A DNA stretch of 59,801 bases. Source: Gammaproteobacteria bacterium HGW-Gammaproteobacteria-2 (GTDB taxonomy: Bacteria; Pseudomonadota; Gammaproteobacteria; Xanthomonadales; Xanthomonadaceae). Below are positions 26,637 to 35,681 of the stretch, one piece after another. The stretch covers positions 8,921 through 68,721 of the forward strand of contig PGZE01000017.1 of assembly GCA_002840015.1 (NCBI GenBank). The letters are read 5' to 3'. Both the position numbers and the translations under genes were made by a program. Every line of letters begins with the position of its first letter. Positions within the stretch are counted from its first letter, which is position 1. The notes below the pieces were generated by a model. The model did not search any database and was not told the origin of the DNA. It saw only the letters and a program-made list of their open reading frames with translations.

Positions 26637-27713
26637 TCATGGCCGCTGCCAGAAAGCAGATGCAGCAGGCCACGATGCCGCTGATGCAGAAGAAGCGTTG
26701 TGATCCAGTGTTTTGCTTGTAGCAACGGCTGACGCGGAACCTGTTTCCAGCTGCGCCAGCGCCGCCTGCATCTGCGGGCTTTGCGCCACGGCGCTCAACT
26801 TGACGGCATAAGCGGGATCGGTGGCATAGCCACCCTGCTGCAATGCCTGCGCGAAACCACCCACATCATCGCCGCGCCCGAGTACTGCGGCGTAACGTGA
26901 GCTACCTGCAAGCAGGCGCGCATAATCCGCAAAACCTTCGGCAGGGCTGTCGTAGGCACGAAATGCCTCGGCTCGCCGAACTGCCACGCCTTGCTCAAAC
27001 TCGATGGTTGGCCGCGAGATACGCGCACCGTCCCAACTGCCGCCCGCCTTGATGCCGAACAGGTTGAAGCTGGACTGGCCGTCAGCTGCTGCTGGTACAT
27101 GTTTGCCCCAGCCGGTTTCCAACGCGGCATGGGCAAGCACACTGCGTAACGAAACACCCAAGGCATCCGCCGCCGCTTTTGCATACGGCGCCATCCGCTG
27201 CACAAATGCAGCCGGATTGCCGCCCAGTATCTCTGCCGCTCCGGCAACGCTGGCACGCGCAGTTTCCACGCTCGCTGCCGCACCACGCAACAATCGGCGT
27301 ACCGACAGCTCGGCCTGGTTTGGTAACGCGGAATTGCCAGCGCCCGCCAGTGGCAAGCCCGTTTTGTCGTGCTGCAAGGGAATTGCGTCCGTCGCCGCTG
27401 CCGAGGCGGGCACTGCCTCACGCAATTGCCGTACCAACATGTCGGCAATACCCATGCCCTTGCCCGTCGCAGCCATGCTCACCGACAACTGCTGGTCGAA
27501 CATGTCCATGTAGGTTTTTGATTCGTTGCTGTCAAAAATGCCATCGCCCAGGCTGGCTGCGCGCATCGACTTGAGCAACATCTGGGTAAAGATCGCCTCG
27601 AACTGCTGCGCGACTTCGCGCAATGCCCCCTGACTGTCATCACGCGCCTGCGCACGCAGGCTGGCCAACCCACTGAAATCGTTATAAATGCTGCTGGCGG
27701 TTGAGCCATCCAT
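26637..27713 (-). CDS. flgJ: Flagellar rod assembly protein / peptidoglycan hydrolase FlgJ
   Basis: A 358-residue bifunctional FlgJ. The N-terminal rod-scaffold domain has AQQFEAIFTQMLLKSMRAAS and YMDMFDQQLSVSMA. The C-terminal glucosaminidase domain (from about residue 170) has SVLAHAALETGWGK with the catalytic Glu, SFNLFGIKAG and FRAYDSPAEGFADYARLL. It opens the peptidoglycan for the growing rod. ATG 27713 is chosen, with GAGG just upstream; a GTG one codon before it is possible. It lies between flgI and flgK, 7 nt after flgI. Confidence 0.94.
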   Translation of the reverse strand: MDGSTASSIYNDFSGLASLRAQARDDSQGALREVAQQFEAIFTQMLLKSMRAASLGDGIFDSNESKTYMDMFDQQLSVSMAATGKGMGIADMLVRQLREAVPASAAATDAIPLQHDKTGLPLAGAGNSALPNQAELSVRRLLRGAAASVETARASVAGAAEILGGNPAAFVQRMAPYAKAAADALGVSLRSVLAHAALETGWGKHVPAAADGQSSFNLFGIKAGGSWDGARISRPTIEFEQGVAVRRAEAFRAYDSPAEGFADYARLLAGSSRYAAVLGRGDDVGGFAQALQQGGYATDPAYAVKLSAVAQSPQMQAALAQLETGSASAVATSKTLDHNASSASAASWPAASAFWQRP

Positions 27714-27720
27714 CACGACC

Positions 27721-28824
27721 TCAGATCACCACCAGCTCGGCGCGCAAGGCGCCGGACTCTTTGAGCGCTTGCAGGATCGAAATCAGGTCACTGGGTGCAG
27801 CACCGACCCGGTTGATCGCGCTGATGATCTCGTCGAGGCTCACGCCCGGGCCAAACTTGAACGCAGTGCCACCGCGTTCGGTAATGCTCACGCTGGAGTC
27901 CGGCAACACGACCGTTTCGCCGCGCGACAACGGCCCAGGCTGGCTGGCAAACGGCTGCTCGGAAATGCTGACCTCGATGCCGCCATGCGCCACTGCCGCA
28001 GCCGACACGGTGACATTGGCACCGATGACCACGGTGCCGGTACGCGCATTGATTATCACCCGCGCCGGCGCAGTTCCCGGGTCCACCGATATGTCGTTGA
28101 TGATGCCAACAAAGCTGACTCGCTGATCGACTGACACCGGCGCACGCACGGCAATCGACGCGCCATCGAGCGCCTGCGCGACACCCTCGCCCATGGCTGT
28201 ATTGATCGCCTCAACGATGCGGCTGGCGGTGCTGAAGTTCGGGCTATGCAGGTTGAACACCAAACCATCGGATACCGCAAATGCATTCGGCACGCTGCGC
28301 TCTACCATGCCGCCAGCCGGAATGCGCCCGGTATTGAGCACATTGACCTGCACACTGGCGCCACTGGCGCCACTGGCGCCGACGCCGCCCACCACCACAT
28401 TGCCCTGCGCCAGCGCGTAGATTTCACCATCAGCGCCGCGCAGCGGAGTCATCAACAACGTCCCGCCACGCAGGCTTTTGGCATTGCCGATCGACGCCAC
28501 CGTGATATCGATGTTTTGACCCGGTTTGGCAAACGCCGGCAGCTCTGCGCTAATGCTTACTGCCGCGACATTACGCAACTGCGGGCGCACATTTGCCGGT
28601 ACCGTCACCCCGAATTGCTGCAGCATGTTCTGCAGACTCTGGGTAGTGAACGGGGCCTGGCTGGTCTGGTCACCGGTACCATCCAGGCCAACGACCAGAC
28701 CATAGCCAACGATCTGGTTGCTGCGCACACCAGCGATCCTCGTCAGATCGCCAACCCGTTCGGCAGCGACCGGCATTGCCGCTGTCAATGCGGCGAGCCA
28801 CAGTGATGCGAGCAGTGCTTTCAT
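27721..28824 (-). CDS. flgI: Flagellar P-ring protein FlgI
   Basis: A 367-residue periplasmic protein that forms the P-ring around the rod. Signal peptide MKALLASLWLAALTAAMPVAA, then the conserved AERVGDLTRIAGVRSNQIVGYGL and GTGDQT. Further marks are NVAAVSISAELPAFAKPGQ, TLLMTPLRGADGEIYALAQG and VVISITERG-type regions. ATG 28824 is chosen because it opens the signal peptide and has GAGGG at good spacing; two further upstream Met codons would add a non-signal prefix. A 9-bp triplicate inside the gene encodes GASGASGAS. Confidence 0.95.
   Translation of the reverse strand: MKALLASLWLAALTAAMPVAAERVGDLTRIAGVRSNQIVGYGLVVGLDGTGDQTSQAPFTTQSLQNMLQQFGVTVPANVRPQLRNVAAVSISAELPAFAKPGQNIDITVASIGNAKSLRGGTLLMTPLRGADGEIYALAQGNVVVGGVGASGASGASVQVNVLNTGRIPAGGMVERSVPNAFAVSDGLVFNLHSPNFSTASRIVEAINTAMGEGVAQALDGASIAVRAPVSVDQRVSFVGIINDISVDPGTAPARVIINARTGTVVIGANVTVSAAAVAHGGIEVSISEQPFASQPGPLSRGETVVLPDSSVSITERGGTAFKFGPGVSLDEIISAINRVGAAPSDLISILQALKESGALRAELVVI
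28352..28379. repeat. 9-bp tandem triplicate inside flgI
   Basis: CACTGGCGC occurs three times in tandem and encodes GAS GAS GAS on the minus strand. Being a multiple of three, copy changes keep flgI in frame. It sits in a surface-type loop region between VVGGVGAS and VQVNVLNTG. Confidence 0.8.
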
Positions 28825-28853
28825 GGTGTGGCCCTCAGGCATTGCCAAAGACA

Positions 28854-29534
28854 TCAGAACGGCATCCACTTGGAATTGAAAAACCTGGCCAACCAGCCTT
28901 GCGTGTTGGCATCAGCCAGAGTGCCGCGACCGGTGTAAGCGATGCGTGCATCCGCTACCCGCGTCGATGACACCGTGTTGTCCTGGGCAATATCCTCGGG
29001 CCTGACGATGCCGGAAATCCGCACCATCTCCTGCCCTTGGTTGATGTTCAGCAATTTTTCGCCGCGCACCAACAGCGCACCGTTGCGCAGGCGCTGTGCA
29101 ACCGTCACCGTAATCTGGCCGGTCAACTGATTGCTTTGGCTGCTCTGGCCTTCGCCGGTGAACTCGCGGGCGCTGTTCAGCCCAAAGCTCAACGGGCGAC
29201 CGTTGACTGTCGTTTCTTTTCCGAACAGGGTCGGCGCCCCTAGATCGACGCTATCGTCCTTCGTGGTGCTGGTACTGGAACTCTTGCTGGCCTGAGTCCG
29301 CTCGGTGAGGTTGATGGTGAGGATGTCGCCGACCAGACGCGCCTTGCGGTCGGCGAACAAATCGCGACTGCTGGCTGCACTGAACAACGAACCATCCATC
29401 GGCGATTCGACTTCCGAATCATCGACCGGATAAGTCGGTGCGTACGCAAGTTCATCGCGCCCGCCGGTACTGGCGCATGCCGTGAGCAGCGTTGCAAGCG
29501 TGGCGATAACAAACAATGAAGCGCGTGTGACCAT
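28854..29534 (-). CDS. flgH: Flagellar L-ring lipoprotein FlgH
   Basis: A 226-residue outer-membrane lipoprotein forming the L-ring. Lipobox LLTAC near residue 20, then the family marks SLFSAASSRDLFADRKARLVGDILTINLTE (partial), FGLNSAREFTGEG, LTGQITVTVAQRLRNGALLVRGEK, and ISGIVRPEDI. The C-terminus GWLARFFNSKWMPF is typical. It is preceded by flgG (20 nt) and followed by flgI (29 nt). Confidence 0.95.
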   Translation of the reverse strand: MVTRASLFVIATLATLLTACASTGGRDELAYAPTYPVDDSEVESPMDGSLFSAASSRDLFADRKARLVGDILTINLTERTQASKSSSTSTTKDDSVDLGAPTLFGKETTVNGRPLSFGLNSAREFTGEGQSSQSNQLTGQITVTVAQRLRNGALLVRGEKLLNINQGQEMVRISGIVRPEDIAQDNTVSSTRVADARIAYTGRGTLADANTQGWLARFFNSKWMPF

Positions 29535-29554
29535 GGCGGTTCTCCCGGCGTGTA

Positions 29555-30340
29555 TCAGGTACGGGTATTGAGGAATTGCAGCATTGAGTCGGAAGCAGAG
29601 ATCGCTTTCGAGTTCATTTCATACGCGCGCTGGGTCTCGATCATGCTGACCAACTCTTCGACAACATTGACGTTCGATGTCTCCAGTGCGCCCTGAAGCA
29701 CCGTGCCAAGGCCGTTCAAACCTGGGGTTCCGGGCTGCGGCGTGCCGCTGGCGGCGGTTTCCAGAAACAGGTTTTCGCCGCGCGGGGTGAGGCCCGATGG
29801 ATTGATGAAATCGACAATCTGCAAGGTGCCCACTTGCTGCGGTGCCGCTTGCCCGGCAATCTGCACACCAATCGTGCCATCGCTGCCGATGGTGACGCTT
29901 TGAGCATTGTTGGGCAGAGTGATTTCCGGCTGTACACGGTAGCCACTGGAAGTCACCACCTGGCCATCGGAATCGATCTGCAAGGTGCCATCACGGGTAT
30001 AAGCCTGGGTACCGTCGGGCAGCAGCACTTCGAAAAAACCACGCCCCTGAATTGCTACATCAAGCGGGTTGTTGGTTTGCGAAATATTTCCTTGAGTAAA
30101 CAATTTTTGCGTTCCGACCACGCGCACACCTGTACCAACCGCCAAGCCTGACGGCGCCTCGGTTTGCTCGGAAGTCTGTCCGCCTGCCTGACGCAAGTCC
30201 TGATAAAGCAAATCTTCGAACGCCGCACGCGAGCGTTTGAAGCCAGTGGTATTGACGTTGGCCAGATTGTTGGAGATCACCGACATGCGCGTCTGTTGCG
30301 CGTCGAGACCGGTTTTGGCAATCCAAAGTGCGGGAAACAT
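29555..30340 (-). CDS. flgG: Flagellar distal rod protein FlgG
   Basis: A 261-residue distal-rod protein. The N-terminal helix reads [35 protein letters not shown], quoted in part: the rod motif [11 protein letters not shown] is intact. [15 protein letters not shown] hook motif appears as [13 protein letters not shown], and the C-terminal helix has [19 protein letters not shown]. Length equals the family norm. Operon position after flgF is standard. Confidence 0.96.
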   Translation of the reverse strand: MFPALWIAKTGLDAQQTRMSVISNNLANVNTTGFKRSRAAFEDLLYQDLRQAGGQTSEQTEAPSGLAVGTGVRVVGTQKLFTQGNISQTNNPLDVAIQGRGFFEVLLPDGTQAYTRDGTLQIDSDGQVVTSSGYRVQPEITLPNNAQSVTIGSDGTIGVQIAGQAAPQQVGTLQIVDFINPSGLTPRGENLFLETAASGTPQPGTPGLNGLGTVLQGALETSNVNVVEELVSMIETQRAYEMNSKAISASDSMLQFLNTRT

Positions 30341-30365
30341 CGCTCAGTACTCCTTGCAGGTCAAT

Positions 30366-31103
30366 TCAGGTGCCAAGCAGGCGGGTTGCCGCCTGCGCGT
30401 TGTCGTCAGCCGTCTGGATAGCGCGAATCTGCATTTCAAACTGACGCGACAGTGAGATCACCTCCATCAGCGCGCGCGTCGGATTGACATTACTGCCTTC
30501 GAGCACGCCGGAAATCAGTGTCACCGAAGCATCAGCGGGGGCAGTTGCACCATCAGCCAGTCGCATCAGGCCATCGGCCGAACGCAGCAGATCCGTACTT
30601 TCCGGATTAACCAGTTTGATACGGCCAACGGCTGCGATGGTTTCCGGCCCCTGCCCCTGCGGCACCACCGACACCGTACCGTCCTGACCGACATCGAGCT
30701 TGGTGAATGGCGGTACCGTGAGCGGCCCGGCATCACCCAGAACTTGCAAGCCGGTCGCAGTGACCAGAAAGCCATCGGCATTGACTTCCAGATCGCCAGC
30801 GCGGGTGTAGCCCTCGACACCATCGTTGCCCTGCACTGCAATCCAGCCCTGGCCCTGAATCGAGACATCCAGTTCGCGGCCAGTACTCATTTGCGGGCCG
30901 ATCGAAAGATCGGCGCCCAGTGCTCGTTCCACCACATTGACCCGTGACGGCAAGCCATCGCCAGCCACCGGCAAACGATCCAGGCTGGCCATCTGCGCGC
31001 GAAAGCCGACGGTCGAAACGTTGGCCAGATTGTGCGTAGCCTGCGTCTGCGCGCGCATAGTCTGCGTGGCAGCATTCATGGCGATGTAGATGGCGCGGTC
31101 CAT
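30366..31103 (-). CDS. flgF: Flagellar proximal rod protein FlgF
   Basis: A 245-residue rod protein. N-terminal IYIAMNAATQTMRAQ, then NLANVSTVGFRAQ (rod motif). The central region has LDVSIQGQGWIAVQGNDG; the C-terminal helix has MEVISLSRQFEMQIRAIQTADDN. Size and order (between flgE and flgG) agree with FlgF. It lies 25 nt before flgG. Confidence 0.95.
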   Translation of the reverse strand: MDRAIYIAMNAATQTMRAQTQATHNLANVSTVGFRAQMASLDRLPVAGDGLPSRVNVVERALGADLSIGPQMSTGRELDVSIQGQGWIAVQGNDGVEGYTRAGDLEVNADGFLVTATGLQVLGDAGPLTVPPFTKLDVGQDGTVSVVPQGQGPETIAAVGRIKLVNPESTDLLRSADGLMRLADGATAPADASVTLISGVLEGSNVNPTRALMEVISLSRQFEMQIRAIQTADDNAQAATRLLGT

Positions 31104-31134
31104 AGTCTGGCCTTGATACTCTTATCAGTCGTAA

Positions 31135-32355
31135 TCAGTTACGGATGTTGATGACGGTCTGGGTGATGCGGTCTGCGGTCGAAATCATCTGCGCGTTGGC
31201 CTGGAAGTTGCGCTGCGCCTTGATCATGTTCACCAGTTGCGCGGTGAGATCGACATTGCTGGCTTCCAACGCACCGGACTGCACCAGGCCGACGCTGCCG
31301 GAACCGGCCTGGCCGCGCAGAGCTGCACCGGAGGCAAATGTTTCTGCCCAACTGGTATCGCCCAATTGTTGCAAGCCTTCCGGGTTGGCGAAGTTGGTTA
31401 TCGCCAACTGACCCAACGCATTGGACTGACCGTTGGAGAAGCGCGCCGACACTACGCCGTCCGCGCCAATATCCACGCCCGTCAAACGACCCGTTGGCGC
31501 GCCATCTTGTGAGATTGCAGCAACACTGAAGGTATCGCTGGTCTGGGTGACGTTGTTCATGTCCAGCGCCAATGTCAGTGGCGCGGCATTGGGGCTGACG
31601 ACCATCGCCGGAAATGCCACCAGACCATTGACCGGCGTCGCCAATCCGCCGCTGGTATCGAACGTAATCGGCTGCGCCGGCCCGGCAGAAACCCCATCGA
31701 TCTGCAATTCCACATTCCAGGCATTGGCCAGCGCGTCCTTGACGTAGAACACACTGGCGGTATGCGCGGCGCCGAGCGAATCGAACACCGTAAACGAGGT
31801 GGCATTGTTGAAGCTGGTCGGGTCATTCGGATCGAATGGGGTGGTCGGCGGCACCGTAGCGGTCGATGGCACATTGAGCGTCAACGCTGCCTGGGTGCTG
31901 GCAATGGGCGGGCTTTGCGGCAAAGACAAGCGCAAATCCTGGATGCGACTCACATCAAAATTGCCACCCGTGGACGGTGGGAAGACCTGCAATTTTTTGC
32001 CTGATGGATTAACCACGAAGCCATCACGATCAACCGAAAAATTGCCCGCCCGCGTGTACGACAAGCCACTGTCGTCGCGTGTCGTGAAAAAGCCCTGGCC
32101 GCTGATCGCAAGATCGAGGTTGTTGTTGGTGAACTCGATATTGCCCTGGCCAAATTGTTGCGACACCGAAGCCAAGCGCACGCCGTTGCCGATGGCTATG
32201 GCGCTGACGCCTGAACCGGTCAGTGAAAACACATCGGCAAACTCGGCACGCGAACCCTTGAAGCCCACCGAATTGACATTGGCGATGTTGTTGGCGGTGA
32301 CTTCCAGATCAGAAGACGCCGCATTGAGACCACTGAGAGCAAGATTGAAAGGCAT
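31135..32355 (-). CDS. flgE: Flagellar hook protein FlgE
   Basis: A 406-residue hook subunit. N-terminal ALSGLNAASSDLEVTANNIANVNSVGFKGSRAEF (partial) with an intact rod motif, then LDLAISGQGFF, a long variable middle domain, and the C-terminal helix LVNMIKAQRNFQANAQMIST. Length is within the usual range for simple hooks. It follows flgD by 18 nt. Confidence 0.96.
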   Translation of the reverse strand: MPFNLALSGLNAASSDLEVTANNIANVNSVGFKGSRAEFADVFSLTGSGVSAIAIGNGVRLASVSQQFGQGNIEFTNNNLDLAISGQGFFTTRDDSGLSYTRAGNFSVDRDGFVVNPSGKKLQVFPPSTGGNFDVSRIQDLRLSLPQSPPIASTQAALTLNVPSTATVPPTTPFDPNDPTSFNNATSFTVFDSLGAAHTASVFYVKDALANAWNVELQIDGVSAGPAQPITFDTSGGLATPVNGLVAFPAMVVSPNAAPLTLALDMNNVTQTSDTFSVAAISQDGAPTGRLTGVDIGADGVVSARFSNGQSNALGQLAITNFANPEGLQQLGDTSWAETFASGAALRGQAGSGSVGLVQSGALEASNVDLTAQLVNMIKAQRNFQANAQMISTADRITQTVINIRN

Positions 32356-32373
32356 TTTGGCGACTCCTTGAGA

Positions 32374-33054
32374 TCAGAAAATTTCGCGAATCTGAGACAA
32401 CGCCATTTCACCGGCACCCTCGACCCGCAACATCGGCTGCCCGCTTCCGGCAGCAAGGCTTACACCCAGTACGGCCGCCTGGGTAAAGGTTTCAGCAGCC
32501 CGCACATCCGAGCCAGAAATGACTTGTGCGCTCATCACATAGCTGCCCGGCGCCAGCACGCTGCCGTCATTGGCACGGCCATCCCATGAAAACCCCACCA
32601 TGCCCGCCGGCTGTTGGCCCAGCTCAACCGTTCGCAGCAGGCGACCGTTGAGATCGGCGATTTGTACCGTGACCTTGCCGCCAGACACCGGGTTATCGAC
32701 CGCACCAATCGCCGCTGTTTCACCATCAAAACCAAGCAATGGCGATGAAAACATCACTTGCCGCCCGATCAGGCCCGCCGCACGCAGGGCCTGATCGCCT
32801 TGCAACGTACTGGCCAATCCACCGAACGAATCCTGCAAACCCTGGATACCCGACACCGTACTGAACTGCGCCAATTGGCCAAGAAACTGCGTGCTATCGG
32901 TGGGTTGCGTGGGGTCCTGATTGCGAAATTGGGTAATCATGAGTTTGAGAAAGTCCTCTTGCCCCAGCGCATCGCGATTGCCGGCCAGTGCCGCAGCTGT
33001 CTGCCCGGAAATACTGGCGTTGAGCGAATTGCTGATTGCGGAAAGATCGTTCAT
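32374..33054 (-). CDS. flgD: Flagellar hook capping protein FlgD
   Basis: A 226-residue hook-cap scaffold. The N-terminal export and cap segment contains LGQEDFLKLMITQFRNQDPTQPTDSTQFLGQLAQFS (quoted in part) and is very typical. The middle has an Ig/tudor-like fold with VELGQQPAGMVGFSWDGRANDG. ATG 33054 is chosen; the reading five codons upstream has no support. Between flgC and flgE in the standard order. Confidence 0.95.
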   Translation of the reverse strand: MNDLSAISNSLNASISGQTAAALAGNRDALGQEDFLKLMITQFRNQDPTQPTDSTQFLGQLAQFSTVSGIQGLQDSFGGLASTLQGDQALRAAGLIGRQVMFSSPLLGFDGETAAIGAVDNPVSGGKVTVQIADLNGRLLRTVELGQQPAGMVGFSWDGRANDGSVLAPGSYVMSAQVISGSDVRAAETFTQAAVLGVSLAAGSGQPMLRVEGAGEMALSQIREIF

Positions 33055-33065
33055 GGCGTACTCCG

Positions 33066-33494
33066 TCAACGGCCAATGCTGAGTGTGTCGAGCATCGCCT
33101 GCTTGGCGCTGTTCATGATCTCGACGTTGTTTTGGTAAGTGCGTGAGGCGGAAATCATGTTGACCAGTTCATCGACCGGGTTGACGTTGGGCGCAAATAC
33201 ATTGCCCTCGGCATTGGCAAGCGGATTGCCCGGGTCATAACGCACATTTACCGGCGACTGACTCTCGACGATGCCGAGCACGCGCACACCGCTTGCCGAA
33301 TCGTCGCCGGCCAGCGCCGACTGGATCGCCGCGAATACTGGCTGGCGGGCGCGATACACCTGTTCGGGGCTTGACGCCACCGAATCGGCGTTGGCCATGT
33401 TCGATGCGGTGGTGTTGAGCCGCACCGACTGCGCCAGCATCCCCGACGCGGCGGTATCGAAGATGCGAAACATGCTGGAGGAAGATGCGTCCAT
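33066..33494 (-). CDS. flgC: Flagellar proximal rod protein FlgC
   Basis: A 142-residue rod protein: MFRIFDTAASGMLAQSVRLN, the rod motif SNMANADSV, and the C-terminal VDELVNMISASRTYQNNVEIMNSAKQ. ATG 33494 lies 1 nt after the flgB stop, so translation is coupled. An upstream start within flgB would add residues foreign to the family. Confidence 0.96.
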   Translation of the reverse strand: MDASSSSMFRIFDTAASGMLAQSVRLNTTASNMANADSVASSPEQVYRARQPVFAAIQSALAGDDSASGVRVLGIVESQSPVNVRYDPGNPLANAEGNVFAPNVNPVDELVNMISASRTYQNNVEIMNSAKQAMLDTLSIGR

Positions 33495-33495
33495 G

Positions 33496-33903
33496 TCACG
33501 CCGCTCCGGTGATGGCCATGCGCAACATCCGCACCTGGCCATTGATGAAAGTCAGGCTGGCCTGGTAACGCACACTGTTTTCGGCGTAGGCAGCCTGTTC
33601 GATCTGGGTATCCACGGTGTTGCCGTCCATCGCCGGCTGCGATGGCACGCGATAGCGCAAGGCCATGTTGGCATCGGCGCCAGCACGTCCGGCATCGATA
33701 TGCCCCGCCTGCGTCGCCGCAAGATTCAATGGCGCCTCAACACTGGTTTCGCGCGCCATCAGCGCGCGAAAATCGAGGTCGCGGGCGAGATAGTGCGGCG
33801 TATCGGCATTGGCGATGTTGCTGGCCAACACTTGCGCACGCTGCGAAAAAAGACTCAAGGCTTGCGCCTGAATGCCGAACAAGGGGTCGGGGGTGATGGC
33901 CAT
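33496..33903 (-). CDS. flgB: Flagellar proximal rod protein FlgB
   Basis: A 135-residue rod protein and first gene of the flgB-L operon. It has LFGIQAQALSLFSQRAQVLASNIANADTPHYLARDLDF (partial, rod motif SNIANADTP) and the C-terminal YAENSVRYQASLTFINGQVRMLRMAITG. A perfect sigma-54 promoter lies 36 nt upstream of the start. Confidence 0.96.
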   Translation of the reverse strand: MAITPDPLFGIQAQALSLFSQRAQVLASNIANADTPHYLARDLDFRALMARETSVEAPLNLAATQAGHIDAGRAGADANMALRYRVPSQPAMDGNTVDTQIEQAAYAENSVRYQASLTFINGQVRMLRMAITGAA

Positions 33904-33938
33904 TGCAAACTCCGCGGATCATCGTCAGCGGAGCTAAA

Positions 33939-33953
33939 GCAACTCTTGTGCCA
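33939..33953 (-). promoter_or_regulatory. Sigma-54 promoter of the flgB operon
   Basis: On the minus strand TGGCAC-AAGAG-TTGC matches the sigma-54 -24/-12 consensus exactly, with the required 5-nt spacing. It lies 36 nt upstream of the flgB ATG, leaving about 25 nt of leader. This fits class II/III flagellar control by FleQ- or FlrC-like activators, which are not in the window. Confidence 0.85.
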
Positions 33954-34085
33954 GCCGCACAATACCGGCCTGCACCTCGTGAAAATCGCATTGCAGCGGG
34001 GTTTTCAATGCACAGCGGCAATAATTTGCCGCCGCAACGGCAAGGCGTGCGCGTTGCGCGGCGTCAGAGAACCGTCAGAACAGCT

Positions 34086-35018
34086 TCAATCCGATGCTGG
34101 CAACAACTCCAGTATGGCTTTGGCCAGAATATCGGGATTGAACTTGGCAACAAAACGATCAGCACCAACGCTGGCCACGGTGTCGGCGTTGAAGCCGCCG
34201 CTGAGCGAGGAATGCAATAGCACGCGCAGGCGCGCCAACGCGGGGGCTTCGCGAATGGCGCGGGTCAGTGCATAGCCATCAAGGCGCGGCATTTCGATAT
34301 CGGAAATCACCAAGCTGGGTAATCCCTCAACATCATCAGCGGCTGCGTTGCGCAAATACTCCAGTGCCTGTGCGCCATCGTGAGCCAAGGTGTAGGGCAA
34401 ACCCAATCGCTTGGCGATCTCTTCCATATTGCGCCGTGCCACCGATGAGTCATCAACGATCAATAACCGCCGGCGGCCATGCCCAGCCTGGCTTCCGGCA
34501 CCGTGTAATGTCGGCGACAACGCCTGCGTCACACCACTGACATCGGCCAATATCTGCTCGACATCAACAATCATCACCAGCGCCCCGTCTACCCGCGTGG
34601 TGGCATTGATGCGCGGGCCCACCATGCCTTCGCGCGGTGGTTCGACCGATGCCACATCCACATGCACGATACGATCAACAGCGCCGACGATGAATGCCTG
34701 TACGCTGCGGCTGAACTCAGTCACCACCATATGCGCCTGCGCGCTGCCGGCCAGTGGCGGCAAACCAAGCGCCAGCGCCATATCGATCACCGGGATCGTC
34801 TTGCCGCGATAGTCCGCCGACCCGGCAACAAAGGCATTTTGTCCGAGCAATGGCGTAATCGTCGGGCAGCGCAACACTTCTCGCACCTTGAATACATTCA
34901 AGGCACAACGCGCACCGCCATCATTCACGGAAAAAAGCAGCATGGCCATGCGGTTATGGCCTGCCAGACGAATCTGCCGCTCAACACCTTCAAGCACATT
35001 GCCCATCGCGGTCTTCAT
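34086..35018 (-). CDS. cheV: Chemotaxis coupling protein CheV
   Basis: A 310-residue CheW-receiver fusion. Residues about 10-165 are CheW-like (ALNVFKVREVL, GSADYRGKTIPVIDMALALG, VEPPREGMVGP). Residues about 183-305 are a receiver with acidic pair DD189-190, phospho-acceptor Asp240 in SDIEMPRLDGY, and the Lys in FVAKFNPDIL. It couples chemoreceptors to CheA and is tuned by phosphorylation. ATG 35018 is fixed by the sigma-28 promoter just upstream; the longer open frame to 35318 would span that promoter. MGN at 35006 is a lesser alternative. Confidence 0.93.
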   Translation of the reverse strand: MKTAMGNVLEGVERQIRLAGHNRMAMLLFSVNDGGARCALNVFKVREVLRCPTITPLLGQNAFVAGSADYRGKTIPVIDMALALGLPPLAGSAQAHMVVTEFSRSVQAFIVGAVDRIVHVDVASVEPPREGMVGPRINATTRVDGALVMIVDVEQILADVSGVTQALSPTLHGAGSQAGHGRRRLLIVDDSSVARRNMEEIAKRLGLPYTLAHDGAQALEYLRNAAADDVEGLPSLVISDIEMPRLDGYALTRAIREAPALARLRVLLHSSLSGGFNADTVASVGADRFVAKFNPDILAKAILELLPASD

Positions 35019-35040
35019 CCATCGCCTGCACCTTTTAATG

Positions 35041-35067
35041 CTATCGGCCAGGTTCGCCACAACTTTA
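35041..35067 (-). promoter_or_regulatory. Sigma-28 (FliA) promoter of cheV
   Basis: On the minus strand TAAAGTTG, 11 nt, GCCGATAG: 7 of 8 matches to each half of the TAAAGTTT-N11-GCCGATAA consensus with ideal spacing. The start site would fall about 16 nt upstream of the cheV ATG. Confidence 0.85.
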
Positions 35068-35096
35068 CTTGGCCGTGCGTCATTGCAACCAGGACC

Positions 35097-35563
35097 CGGA
35101 CTCGGGACTCGGGACGCCTTCGTTTCACTTGGTCGCTTTGCACTACCCCCCTGCGGACTTTGCTTGATCGGTCGCTCACAGGGTGAGCACCCCAGGGAGC
35201 GTTCACCGCTTTCGTGAGCGCGCGCCCCAGACCAAGTCCGGGGCAGGCTCTGCGCGCGAAGCGCTTTCGCCAGTTCGTTCGCCGGCAGGCCGGCTCCCAC
35301 AGAAGCACTGGCTCGCACCGGCGTGCATCACAGTTGCTCCACAAGCAGTAGTGCTCACCTGTAGGAGCCCACCCTGTGGGCGACAGTGGTAACCCGGGAC
35401 CGCGTCACCGTTGCGATTGCGCGATGACAAACACGTCAGAGCGTGCAGTGACGCAAGCTTTGCCCTGCATTTGCTTCCTTAGCGCCCTTGGCGGACTTTG
35501 CGGACCATCCGCTTGTTTCGTACGACACCGAAGTCCGCGCATATGCCAAACCCGGACTCGGGA
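35097..35563. repeat. Composite intergenic repeat island
   Basis: The 663 nt between the cheV and chemoreceptor starts are noncoding apart from promoters. The island runs between two heptamer runs (35097-35115 and 35553-35563, CGGACT/CGGGACT units). Inside are copy B of the palindromic repeat (35219-35290, inverted to 1-71) and the 29-nt repeat at 35359-35387 (direct copy of 96-124). At 35477-35506 lies a relative of the MITE end seen at 5243 and 5430. It looks like nested insertions of several non-autonomous repeats between two divergent promoters. Confidence 0.65.
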
Positions 35564-35583
35564 TACACTCCAAACCAAATCAA

Positions 35584-35600
35584 TGGCATGCATATTGCTT
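35584..35600 (+). promoter_or_regulatory. Candidate sigma-54 promoter of the chemoreceptor-flgA unit
   Basis: TGGCAT-GCATA-TTGCTT: one mismatch to the TGGCAC-N5-TTGC consensus with correct spacing. It lies 82 nt upstream of the soluble chemoreceptor start and could also drive flgA, which overlaps that gene. Confidence 0.65.
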
Positions 35601-35681
35601 GTAACTACTTGCAATCATCACCGGCAACCACGGCTCGCATCATTCACGACGCATTTCCACAACGCATCACACGAGGTTGAT

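Noticed and set aside
35019..35318. N-terminal extension of cheV
   Set aside because: It would cross the sigma-28 promoter and repeat sequence.
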